Assembly (NCBI GenBank): GCA_013398015.1
Contig: VZRR01013707.1
Coordinates: 186,390 to 250,389 of the forward strand
Direction of reading: 5' to 3'
Length of the DNA stretch: 64,000 nucleotides
Source: Oreocharis arfaki
Taxonomy: Eukaryota > Chordata > Aves > Passeriformes > Paramythiidae
In this document: in pieces, positions 49,306 through 60,204 of the stretch
Layout: every line of letters starts with the position of its first letter
How positions within the stretch are numbered: the first letter of the stretch is position 1
Notes under the pieces: model-generated
Databases searched by the model: none
What the model was told of the DNA's origin: nothing
Seen by the model: only the letters and a program-made list of their open reading frames with translations
Position numbers and translations under genes: made by a program

Positions 49306-49627
49306 AGCACACTGGAGCTTTCCAGGAGCAACCAAGGAGGCACATGGAAACAAGGAAATAATTCTTTCGTACAGCATTCACTGGAACCTTCCTTTTATTC
49401 TGACTTTCCTTTTTCCATCCTTGATGAATATGTTTTTACCATATTAATGGATAAATAACAGGGGGAAAGGGAGGTGGCCAAACATCCACAAAATTTCTCA
49501 TATTCTGTGATAACACTACGTGTCCTACTCCTGTCCTCAGGCTGCAGTGGAAAGCTAAAACCAACTTTAGGTTCAAAGCTCTTTCCACCATAGAACATTC
49601 AGCGACTTTAATTCAAGCTGACTTAGC

Positions 49628-49873
49628 ATGGAAAGTGTACATGTGAAAAAGACATTGTTCTCCCTTCATGAGAGAACACAGCAACCCTATTTCAACAATC
49701 AGCCGAAAGAAGCTGGTCTAGATTTTGAGCTAAAACTGCCATCATTTTCATCCTTCCTTCTTTTGAGAGAACTAAAAGAAAAAGAAAAGGAGTTGCAAAA
49801 AATCTCTTTATTAAGGATAGAGAGAAATAGTCAGTTATTGGTCACCAAAACTCTCAATAAATTAATTAACTAG
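49628..49873 (+). other. small ATG-initiated open frame, unidentified
   Basis: An 81-codon frame with a true ATG lies about 325 bp downstream of the CpG-enriched patch. The C-terminal half is predicted amphipathic and charged (LLLRELKEKEKELQKISLL). No signal peptide, domain or upstream TATA box is seen. The sequence is A-rich, so the Lys/Glu bias may simply reflect composition. I do not recognise it. Confidence 0.15.
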
Positions 49874-51949
49874 CCTCTGCAATGTGTTAAGCTTGTTAAA
49901 TTTTCAAAAATGGCAAAATACTAGTGAAGTTTCAGCAGTCTTCAAAAGCACTATAATGGATAGTATTTGGTGTGCTAACTCTTACACACAGCCCTTCACC
50001 TCAATCATTTTCCCTACATAATTATTTTTAGTGTATAATGATACCAACTGCCCCAACATACACTCTTTAATAGCCCAACCATCCAGAGTAAGAACTTACA
50101 TCACTTACAATATCCTGTGTAATCCCAAATTTTCCATGTTTTAATTCCAGTACCTTCCAATACCCTCATGCATGTAAATGTTTGAAATCAACGTATTAAG
50201 TTTTATACATTTCTAAATTTAAAAAGACACAGTTCTGCTGTTGGTTCTGAACATTGGATTACGACTTCTAACCTTTCTGTAGGAGAAATCTAATTATACA
50301 TCAGATCACATTCAAAACGCAAGCCCCATTTAGCTTCCTTTAAAGTCATTTCAGCCTTAATATCTCAGCCTGAAAGATAATTTAAAATTAACTCAGCTAT
50401 ACAACCACTTACGTTAACCTTGTTTGCTGTTAAACCAAACCTGATAGAAACTCAGTAATCCCCAATTACCACTTTCTAACACAGATAACATAATGACACA
50501 AAAGTAATCTGACTGAATTTCTGTTTCAGAACATAATTATAGGATTGCAAATGTATTTTTTCTCCATGAAAATAAAAAATGCTGCTACGAATTTAGTATT
50601 ATATTACTTATGGAAGAACTTGAAGTATTCCTCGTTTGCCATTGTTTTTTGTTAATACGGTATGCCTATACTTTTTTAATAACATGGGGTTTTATACAAC
50701 TAGAAAAAGATCAAGACCAATATGTGCCAATCATAAATCAAAGTAACACCAAGAAATCATCTCAATTTCAACATATGCAGGATCAAGCCCTGAACTGACA
50801 TTATCCATCACTCTGTGTGTATAACACAAAATTAATTTGATATTTTAAGTTTGTACTTGTGGTCGTATTTACTCTTAAATCTCTCTGGGAGCATGAAATG
50901 TTCACAGAATGAGTAAGATGTGCCACTGCATATGGCAGAGTAATTGCATGGGAGCCAGGATTCTCTCATTTTTTTCAAGAGATTTTGCTGAAAATCATGT
51001 AAGTCAGACTCAGTAAAACTCCTTGAAACAGCTCAGGGAAGCACAGATTCATTCCTGTACCAGTTAACGGGTAAAAAATGCACCTTTCTGACCTCTCACT
51101 GTGTAAAATGCCAGCCCTCGGTGCAGGGATGAAGCAACGACCTGCTGCTGCCTTCTTGTCCCCAGCCTGCCATCAGGACTTAGAGCACCTGTGACACTTT
51201 GCCAATGTTAACAAATGGCTCAGACATAAATTATTGCACGTGCGTGCCTAAAAATCACGCTTCCTAGGGACATACCTACCATGAAAAGTTGTGGTCCTGC
51301 AACTAGAAAAGATATTGATTCCTTCCCTCCTTTACTCAAAACCATTCTCAGCACCATACCTGAAGACGGGAACTCTTCTTTTTTTTCCTGGAAAAAGCTG
51401 CATTTTCTCAACTTTTAGTTTGTGACAAACACACTCACTATGATAGTTTATAGTTTACACTCACTAATAAAAACACTGGAATTAAAGTCAGGCAAGGGAG
51501 GTAGTTCACCCATCTGCATACTAAAACCAACCCTACTTCCATTACATTGCCTGTAACCTATACATACATACAGAATAAGTATACATAAATTAACTAAAAA
51601 CCTATGTAATCTGTATCTGTGTTTCAGTTGCTTTGGGAGTGGGATTAAAACAGTGCCAGAAGGCTAAATATTACAGTGAAAGAGCTGAGTTGATTTCCAG
51701 CTGCAGTTGTGGACTAATTCATTAACCAGCTACAGGGAGAGCAAAAATATCCTCATTCAAAATTGCCAAAATTCTGCTTTCCAAAGCTTTTACTTCGTGT
51801 CACTTATTTTAGATGTGCTATAATGTTGCAGACCTTTGGCCACGGATAAATACCTTTTCTCTAGCTTGCTAGCATTATGAAAACAAAACCAATGGAAAAA
51901 GAAAAATGTTTTCCCATGTTTTGCTTCCCCTTTTTTTTCTCATCCCTTT
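49874..51949. other. unique AT-rich DNA, no gene recognised
   Basis: Short frames only (50610-50798 plus, 51220-51411 minus), none with a domain. No repeats are recognised. Confidence 0.55.
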
Positions 51950-52600
51950 CACCTTCCCAAGGCAGTTCTCTACATCATCCCCTGGCTGCTGAACCGTGAT
52001 GAACTCCAAGTGCGTCTCTGGCAGGATGAGCAACCGAGCCCTTCGCAGTTCCATCCTCCTTATCCTCATGCTGGTTTCCTTCCGACCTTTTGGACAGACA
52101 GAGGGCAGTGCCTGGTAGGGACCACAGTGCACGTATGTAGCTCTGCTAGCAGACAAACCAGGAGATGGGCCTGCAGAAAGTCATCGTGTACATCCACCCC
52201 CGCTGCAGGAACTGAAGCAGTCTCACAGACCCTCCGGCATACCCACAGGTGTAATTTTCCCAGGCTTTAGTCCGTAGCTGCGATTTTCCAGACGCATCAG
52301 GTCATCGCTTAGAATCACAATGGAAATATTCACCACCTTCCGGTAGTAGACCAAGACAACTAGATCCCTCACTTGCCAAATGGTGGCGCCAGTAACATGA
52401 AGCAGTAAGACCTCCCAAAGGTGCATCCTTTTTGTCCAGCAGAGCACCAAGCTCAAAAGCTTTCCAGAACTCAGTGACCTGCAGTCTCACAGATTCCCAC
52501 AGCATTCCTGGAGTGCACTCACCTGCAGGACCAAAACAGCACATTGCCTCTCTAGTCTTGTGAAGAGACACATCTTATGTGGAAATAAATGTCAGCCCTC
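51950..52600 (-). other. GC-richer block with several antisense open frames
   Basis: Local GC is higher than in the flanks. Minus-strand frames at 51875-52156, 52223-52456 and 52302-52571 are all open without sharing one frame, as in a frameshifted retrocopy or decayed exon. One plus-strand frame (52010-52270) is also open. No domain or family is recognised, and no poly-A tail or target duplication was found. An unidentified old repeat is equally possible. Confidence 0.25.
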
Positions 52601-53434
52601 CTGTTTTATCAGAGGGCAGGATCCCACTGAAGCCATTAAAGAGCAGGATTCTTCCTCAAGCAGCCTTACAGATAATGACTGTTGGCAAGTTTCTGGTACG
52701 TATTATGTTAGAGGAAATTAACAGCATTGCAACACTGTAATTAAAGGAAAACAAACAAACAGAAATCCCTAACAGGGCAGCTAAACATACAAATCCAGAA
52801 AATCCATCTTATATTGTAAAGAAAGGATAATGCATTAGATTTCAAATGAAACCTGAAAATGACGCTTGTCCTTCATAAGAAACTAACCACTTCACTAAGC
52901 CAACAGCTGAGGTTAACTGGTTAACTAGCCTAGTCACTCACTCACATACGCACAAAAATCATAACAGCAGAGAATGGGATATGAGTTTAATGTTCAGATA
53001 TTAAGATAATACTAGATTAGGAATTAATATTAGCTAATATTGAGATATTAAGTCTGATCACTAACTCACATTTCAAGAATGCACTGCTCTGCATTTGTAA
53101 TCCAGCAAAAGTTGCTACTGATTTCCGTGGAGCTTTTTCTCTTCTGGAAAGACAAAAAGTGATTTATATATGTCCTTTACTAAGATCTGATTTATTTCAA
53201 CTAGAAATCTGGATCGTGAAAGTGGTCCCAATGTTGCTATGATGAGCCTCTAAAACATCTAGTATAACACCATCCCACAGTGAATAACCCATAATTGTCC
53301 TTCTTAATGAACACCTACCTTCTATGAGGATAAGGAATGTGGAAGCAAGTTCTTAGTCAAGCTGTGTGTGTTATCCCAGGGAAGTGTGCAAATCAAAAAC
53401 GCACTCCATAAAAAGAAAGGTGTTACATTAACTG
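52601..53434. other. unique AT-rich DNA, no gene recognised
   Basis: Very AT-rich around 52990-53060. Nothing else is recognised. Confidence 0.6.
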
Positions 53435-53811
53435 CTTGAATGTCGCAGTTGAGGTGGATGCGCGACACACACAAATTCTAAAACAAAGTGCAGGCAAAAA
53501 GTGTTTATTCTAAGAGCTAGTGTCATATATATACACTTTTGTATGTTTATCATTCATGTTAATTGTCCAACTACTACAGTAGATTCATTGGCTATTTTAA
53601 CTACACCATACTGTTATTAGTTATCTACAACATAGACATCTCAAGAATCCAAACAAAATGCCAGCTGCAGCCTTGTTGCCGTTTACTCCCTCTATTGTTT
53701 TGAATTTCTTGCTTCTCTCGATTAAGTTTCTCACAGTAGAAACGGACTGTGCTGAGACCAATGTCAGACTCGGACAAGCTTGCTGACCTGCTGTTAATTC
53801 CCACACTTGAA
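53435..53811. repeat. target-site duplication CTTGAA flanking the solo LTR
   Basis: CTTGAA occurs at 53435-53440 and again at 53806-53811, each abutting an LTR end exactly. Six-bp duplications are typical of class II (ERVK/alpharetrovirus-like) integrases. This pair fixes both element boundaries and shows one integration event. Confidence 0.9.
53441..53805 (-). mobile_element. complete 365-bp ERVK-type solo LTR
   Basis: On the minus strand the element begins TGTGGGAA and ends GCGACA, giving short inverted TGT...ACA termini. U3 has a CCAAT-type box (GCCAAT), a TATATATA box at 53526-53533 and AATAAA at 53504-53509, about 20 bp beyond the TATA box. The CTAGCTC word between them and this close spacing resemble alpharetroviral LTRs. 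The U5 holds the only CpGs. With the 6-bp target duplication at both ends and no internal genes, it is a solo LTR left by LTR-LTR recombination. Frames at 53621-53851 (minus) lie within U3 and are not genes. Confidence 0.92.
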
Positions 53812-55009
53812 TACATGGGCTATAGTAGCATGGTTTGTATTTAACCAGCATTGTTTGTGTTTCAGTAATACAGAAAAGACAGTCACTTTATAGAGTCCAG
53901 CAAAAATACACAAGATTTCATGTTTGGAGCACAGCTGCATTTTCCTTCTAATTGAAACTCTGTGACTGAATCACAGTGATTCTTCCACCCTGGAGGTCCT
54001 AGCAACTAGTATTCCCTAACTTTAGCCAGATTACTTACTAACAAAATCTAAATAAAATCCTAGGACCAAATCCTGCTGGAGTAAAACAGCCTTAGAAAAT
54101 GCAATCAATTTAACAGATTGATTTATACAAGCTAAAATTCTACCCTGGACGTTCACTGTGCACTTCTGCTCCCTGTGAATTTTAAGAATGCTTGAAGAAA
54201 CTACAGGAAGTTCTCCAAGAAGCTCATTATGATTCACTCAAACTCTCTCACCTGCTCTTTATCTTTTAAGTTTGCTGCCTGAGTGGTGAAGCTGAACTTT
54301 CTCTCATTCAGTCAGCATATGCATATCACATTTACTGGGAATCCTCCTGTCAGGAGCATGAGACAGATTTGTAATAAGACTTGTGAGGAAATCCAGCCAC
54401 TTCGTCTGATCCAGCCACCAGATTGCTGTCAGGAAATCCAGCCACTGCCCTCCAATCTTCAGATGTCCCAATAACCCAAGATACAGTCCTATTTTCTGTA
54501 GAGCTTGATGGAGCTGGAGCCCAGGCTACACTTGTTCTAGTAACAGAACTGAGCCCAGACATAGGGTCAAGCACTTGTGGTGCCATCAATGCTGGTTTGT
54601 TCATGATGCTTCCCAGCACAATTTTGACTTATGACACCCACCATTCTCTCAATCCCCAGTTATAGTTTTGGGATCAACAATGTCTGAGCGGTTTGCCCTG
54701 CAGGTGGTTTGCAGTTCTATACAAGGGTAGGATTTCAAAGCCAGTTAAAAAAGGAGGCTTTTACCTGTCGTTACTGAGCAGCTTGTCAATGCTGTCAAAC
54801 TCTCTTGGAATTGAAACTGCATTGGTGATAATGTTTCTGCCATATCCTAGTTCCCAAACCCTCTCCAAGAAATGTTTGGGGCAGTGCTACTTGTTCAACA
54901 CCTCAAACATACTGGAAACAGTGCTCACAGTTTCATAGTTTATCTGATTAAGCTCCAATCCCTGGCACATTCCCTGGTGTTGTTTACTAATACACACACT
55001 GCCTTTGAG
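53812..55009. other. unique DNA, no gene recognised
   Basis: It contains a small direct repeat of 'ggaaatccagccac' (near 54388 and 54433) and several uninformative overlapping frames (54350-54619 minus, 54423-54665 plus, 54693-54938 plus). No domain is recognised. Confidence 0.5.
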
Positions 55010-55145
55010 GATCTGGGCCTCGGCGCTTTCTGTAGCAAACTCATTTACTTTGCAATTAACCTCCCTGTTCACGTTTACTGTCCCCCTTCCGCTCCTCTCG
55101 CCCATCACTTCTGAAAACCGAGTCCTCTCCGCGCCTGCCAGCTCT
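55010..55145. promoter_or_regulatory. second small CpG-enriched patch
   Basis: By my count about eight CpGs in 130 bp (for example CTCGGCGC, TCTCGCCC and CCGCGCC) against a CpG-poor background. A minus-strand 73-codon frame (54887-55108) starts here with GTG-ATG and ends within 220 bp; it has no known domain. The patch could be a weak CpG-type promoter, an exon remnant or an unrecognised repeat. Confidence 0.22.
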
Positions 55146-57433
55146 AATGCCTACAAGTCTTTGTTCACCGTCCTTCAGAGCAGAGGCAAGGATTCACACT
55201 TTTATTGTTTGTTCTCCTCACTGTGAAGTAGTCTACAATTGCAGTACTAAATCACTGTATTTGAGGGCTCATTCTTAATATGCAGATCTTATCAAAATAT
55301 ATTAGTACCATCACGTAGAAAATTGACACCTTTATGTTTCTTCAGATACCACATATCCTTTTTAACTCTGTGAGAGATTTGAACCCTACAATTTATCCTA
55401 TAGTATGCTGTAATCAAAAGCATCAGTCGTTTAAAGGCTGTCTAATGCCTAATGCCTGCAGTCACCATCCTTATTAGCCAGAGGTTAGGAAAGTAAACAC
55501 GAAGAATAACCTTAACAATGATAGAAAGGAACAGTTTCTTTTGTATCATATAACTTGAGCAGACATGCCTTTTTTTGTAGGAAGATGCTCAGAAGTCTGT
55601 AAGTGTCTAAAACACTTCAGCATAAGGTGCTAAAATTACTTAATCAGTTATTACTCTTAAAAGGCCATCAGGAGGCTCATTAAGGTTTCTGTAATGGCTC
55701 CCAGGCAAGCAGAAGGTCAAGATCTGAACTTTACCTGAGCAGACATAGGAAGAAAGGCTGCCAGTGATTCATCACATTCATGGTGATCTCACCTGCTGAT
55801 TATTTTGCTGTGTTTGGGGACACGGTTTGGGGTGGCTTGGGGTGTTGCTGAGTTTTGGATATTTTTTTAAATTATTGAAGATTATTGGACCTTGCCTGGT
55901 GTTGCCTGGTACAATAATAAATCACAGCATTTAAAATAGTTTTTAAAATTCAAGCACATTTTAATCATAATTTTGTTCTTCAGACAGTGCTAGTCAGAGC
56001 ATCAGGAAAATAGTGTTGCTACAAGACATATTTTGGGAAATGCTTGGGATAAGGAACTGTATTTCAGTAGAGGGAAAAGGTGCTCAAGGTCCTTATTACT
56101 GAAGTTTACAGATGAACTCCAGATTTAAAAAGGAAGGCTTTGAAAACTGTTTTTCCACGGGAATATTTCTAAGTGTACATATTCAGTAAGCCTCATTTGC
56201 TATAGCTGAAAGAGCAAGTCTTCAAGAATACACATTGGAAACAAAACATTTTTGCTGTAGATTTTAAGCACATTTCTCTGCCTTTGGTTTTTATTGACTG
56301 TGAAGATTATGCAGGTTCTGTTAAGTCATTCTATGAAGTTGTTTAAATCCTTCTCAAGGAAAGGAATTTTTTAACTTCTTCCAATTTGCTGTTTATAATG
56401 ATCTTTACTGACGAAATCTGTCATGTATGCAAACCAACATAAATATTTAAAGGCTGATTCCACAACCCACAGATATCAAATTCAATCACCTACAACGTCA
56501 GTGATTCATAAGGTGAAGAAATAACAATTTAAACAGCAGATAGCTGTCAAAAAGAAAAAAAAAAGAATTTATTTGCTCTATTATCCTTTCCCCATTAGAA
56601 GCAATAACATGGCATATGGAGACAACTCTATTTCAACTCATCATATCTGCTTTATATAATAAAAAGCTCAGTGCTGTCAAGACTTTTTTTTTTAACTTCA
56701 CAGAATGAAAACTTGTTCCCCAACAGTAAGAAGACAGCTCTAACCCTGTGCTGCACGGATTTATTAACCTAGCCAAAATGAAAGGTGTATCTTTCTCCAC
56801 CAAGTGTTATCATTTTCAAATAAGACATGTCCTCTAGGGAATAAATTTGAAGGCCATTTTTTGTTTATTTTGCAGGAAGGGTTTACTTTTGAGATAAATA
56901 ACCAAAATGTTGGATCTGTATTTTTTAAAGTTTTAACATATAAAAGACACTTATTATAATGCTAAGCAATAAAACATATCTATTGTACAGTACATATACA
57001 CAATAAGAATCTCCTGTTGCACATGGTATACAATACACTGGTTCTAAGCAGGTCTTCAGCGGAAGACGAACAAACTATAAAATCAGCAAGTTTACATATT
57101 CAGTACTTATTTCAATGTTATTTTTGTTTTATAGGATATGAATACGTCTGCATCAAAGAGCACACATCTGTGGTTTTTCCATTATTAGTTATCACAAAAA
57201 TTTATCACTCAGTCCCAGAAAAAGAACTTTTTAAAAGTGATGCTTATTTCTGAATAAGCAGTGTCTCCATCATTGTTCCTTATATTGCCTCTTTTCCATA
57301 TTAGATAGTCAAGGATACATTTATCATTCAAACAAAAATTGAAATCTTTGTGTGTAGTACCAACCCGATCTTTCTCCATTTGTCTGACTAAACTATTTTT
57401 TCATATGGGTTTTGCTATCTTCTCTTTAAAGTG
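55146..57433. other. unique AT-rich DNA, no gene recognised
   Basis: Only short frames (57017-57253, plus). No repeats or RNA genes are recognised. Confidence 0.6.
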
Positions 57434-57478
57434 AAGTAACTTTCAAAAGTTACTTTCTTGTTACTTGAAGTAACTTTC
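57434..57478. repeat. cluster of interlocking inverted repeats
   Basis: AAGTAACTTT (57434-57443), CA, AAAGTTACTT (57446-57455) is a perfect hairpin. GTTACTT (57460-57466), G, AAGTAAC (57468-57474) is another. The word AAGTAACTTTCA occurs twice, at 57434 and 57468. It may have arisen by template switching or local duplication. Confidence 0.85.
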
Positions 57479-58980
57479 AGAAACATCAAAGAAGGGAAAA
57501 AATGCTAGTGTCCATCCTGTAGATGTATACAATAACGCAGCCTTGGACTTCTCTACAGGAAGAGCGGTAGTACAGCTTTGTAAGGACAGCAGTTAAGCAT
57601 TCAGACAGCTTGGAGAAGCTGCTTATGTATTCAGTGACATTTATAGGATGTGTATTTATTTGGTACAAACTACATGCATGCACCACATCACATTGTGAGT
57701 TTGTTTTCTACAGGGTTTCTCCACAATTGTGCTTTTTAGTTTCATTTTCTGAACTAGTCCTCGCCAGCGATGTGACAGTTTGTGATGCGTGCCCATCAGG
57801 CCAGGCAGTCACTCCCTGTGCCGAGGTGACTGCACACCTCTCAGCTGCTGTTTGGCACAGACCTGTGGCTACGTGGGCCGTGGAAACCCTGGATATTGTG
57901 TTCCTACCTCCAGTAGAATGCCTCCATGAGTGCAGGAACCATGAGTGCAGCATCTGGAAGTAAGCAGTGCCTTTCCCACACTGAGAAATCCTTGTTATCA
58001 TCCAGTCCATCAACCACTCACTTTAGCATCTGGGCCACAATATTCACCAAGCAACCAATGCGAGGATCCTGCAGATTCTTTCTCTGCCAACCTATAATGC
58101 ATCACCAGAAGCTTCTTGCAATCAAAGACGAGGGCTCAAGAGCAGGCTCAATACATCAAGATCATAACTCGGTTTTTCAGTGTCTAACAAAGGGTGGCAT
58201 AAATATACATATACTGCTTCTTGTTAGATCTTCCAATAAAATCAATGGTCAGAGTTTACACACCTCACAAAAGTCACACTTTAACTGAAGATGTAATGAT
58301 TAGCACAGAAAAATGAATACTGGTTTAGATGAACAATTTGTACTGGTCACTTCTGGAACCCACAAAAGCTAATAAAATTAGAGCTATAAATATCTGAATA
58401 TGAAAACTTTTCTTTGAAAAAAATATTCAGAACGAAAAAACAAGAATTTTCATTTCCAGCAGACCCTCTGATGATAGTATTCTTACAGCTTTCATTTATA
58501 ATTTTGACCCCAAAAATACACTCTAGCAAATATTTTGCAATCAAAGGGTGTATTTTAGAGAAGTCTCTTACACTTTCTAATCTAGTTTCACAAGCCTTCC
58601 TCGCATGTTGCAGTCTAAGTTGGAAATGAGGGCTGCAGATTTACAGCTGATTACAACTGAGAATGTTCTCAAAGAGACCAAATACAGCTCTCCAGTTCAG
58701 TCTGAGCAGAATATTGATAGAATATTTCTGTTGACACAAAAGCACTAAATCTGTTTTAGAATGTGTTCCAGGGAAAACATCAATTGAAAAATTGATATCA
58801 ACTAGAGTTGATTAATGTATGAATTGTTTCAAAGCTGCATGCAATCTCCCAGCAATAGTTTATTTCTTTACTTGAACCAGCTTGCCAATTATCATTATGC
58901 ATAACTGTGAAACTGGGACAAAATTTTGATGATGTTTACATCTTATCTAGTATGCACATAAATTTAGTCTAGTATTAAAA
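57479..58980. other. unique DNA with a GC-richer block, no gene recognised
   Basis: 57720-57960 is more GC- and CpG-rich than its flanks. Open frames overlap there on both strands (57610-57963 plus, 57708-58013 minus, 57926-58288 plus with 120 codons). None shows a domain I recognise and the frames compete, so I do not call a gene. Confidence 0.45.
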
Positions 58981-60033
58981 AAAAAAAAGAAAAAAGAAAA
59001 AGCTGTCATTAAAGTGCCTTATGACTGGGTACAGAGCAATACGTTCTGAACAGTGGAGAGCATTTTCAGGTATGTGTACCTACCCCATGACAAATCTTGA
59101 CACTTGTGCACTGCAGTTGATTGTACAAGACAAGCAGTGATGTGTGCCCACATAAAATACAGAAATGCAGGACTGAACTCTAGATATCTGGCTCTAATAC
59201 TGCAGTAGCTGCCATATCACCTATGCAGATTCTCAACATAAATCATTTTAATGCTGTTCATTCAGAGTTTGGAAGGTTCAAAGGCTAAGTGCAGAGCATG
59301 TTGAATCTTCAAAAAAAGGTGCTTTCAGCGGTCAATGTGGATGCTAAAAAGTTCTTTTAAAGGATCTTCTTACTGCTGTTTGTGAATGTTTACCTACATA
59401 GACTGTTTGCAAAATGGCTTATTTTCCAGTGAAGACCGCTTAATTCTTGGGAGGGTCAAACTGGATTTTAATGGTACTGCATATTATGTTGGGAATTCTG
59501 GTTCCTGCAAGTATATGCATGCATCTGTACCTCTCTTTGACATTAACCTGATGTTGTAATAAATTTAATTTGACCTTTTACGTAAATTATTCCTAATCCA
59601 TGATTTTTTTTTTTACAACTGTAGGTGTACAAAACTTACATAGTACATAGTAAGGTTTTAATTCTTGAGCTCTAAAAGAAGGTGTACAGCTTCTGCTCTG
59701 TTCTGTAACAAATGTGATGCTGTTTTTCAGACTGAAGCCTTGAGGGCACCATGGAAGGTATGTCCGTACAAGAAGCCAGGCTTATACGGGTGGATAGACA
59801 CACAAAGCAGTAAAACTAAACCTGTCACAGTGTACTACAGTGGCATTTTAAAATAGAAGTATTTCAGCAGGCAGATAAAAACATGTTGAATGTCTATTTT
59901 TTTCCACTGAAAACTCAACATTTTCCCCAGGACAAGTGAGTAAAATTAAATTTGCAGGTAATAATTGTGTCTTCTAAAGTGATCAGTTGTGATATACTAA
60001 CAAGACTTAACAAAGGTTCTTCATGTTAAATGC
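58981..60033. other. unique AT-rich DNA, no gene recognised
   Basis: It begins with an A-rich run at about 58978-59000. The frame 59665-59856 (plus) starts at TTG and has no zinc-finger or other domain despite three cysteines. Nothing else is recognised. Confidence 0.55.
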
Positions 60034-60118
60034 AAAAAAACAAAAACAAAAAAACTAAAACAATCAAACAAAAACAGTAACAACAACAACAACCCAAAAC
60101 CCAAACCAACCCCCAAAC
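60034..60118 (+). repeat. A/C-rich (CAA/CAAAA) low-complexity tract
   Basis: A-runs broken by C, including four consecutive CAA units near 60080, ending in CCCAAA-type units. It lies 57 bp before a long perfect hairpin. No transposon body is recognised. Confidence 0.85.
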
Positions 60119-60174
60119 TAAAAAGCATTGCAGCCAAAGGCTACATAGTCCACTAGAAAAATGCGATAAGGAAA

Positions 60175-60204
60175 AAATGTCTACATTTTTAAATGTAGAC
60201 ATTT
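60175..60204. repeat. perfect 14-bp-arm hairpin with 2-nt spacer
   Basis: AAATGTCTACATTT (60175-60188), spacer TT, AAATGTAGACATTT (60191-60204). Each arm is also partly self-complementary. This is the longest perfect two-arm inverted repeat with an internal spacer I found in the window. It could be a cruciform or a template-switch product; there is no adjacent gene. Confidence 0.92.

Noticed and set aside
53621..53851. 76-codon minus-strand frame
   Set aside because: It lies mostly inside the U3 of the solo LTR and has no domain.
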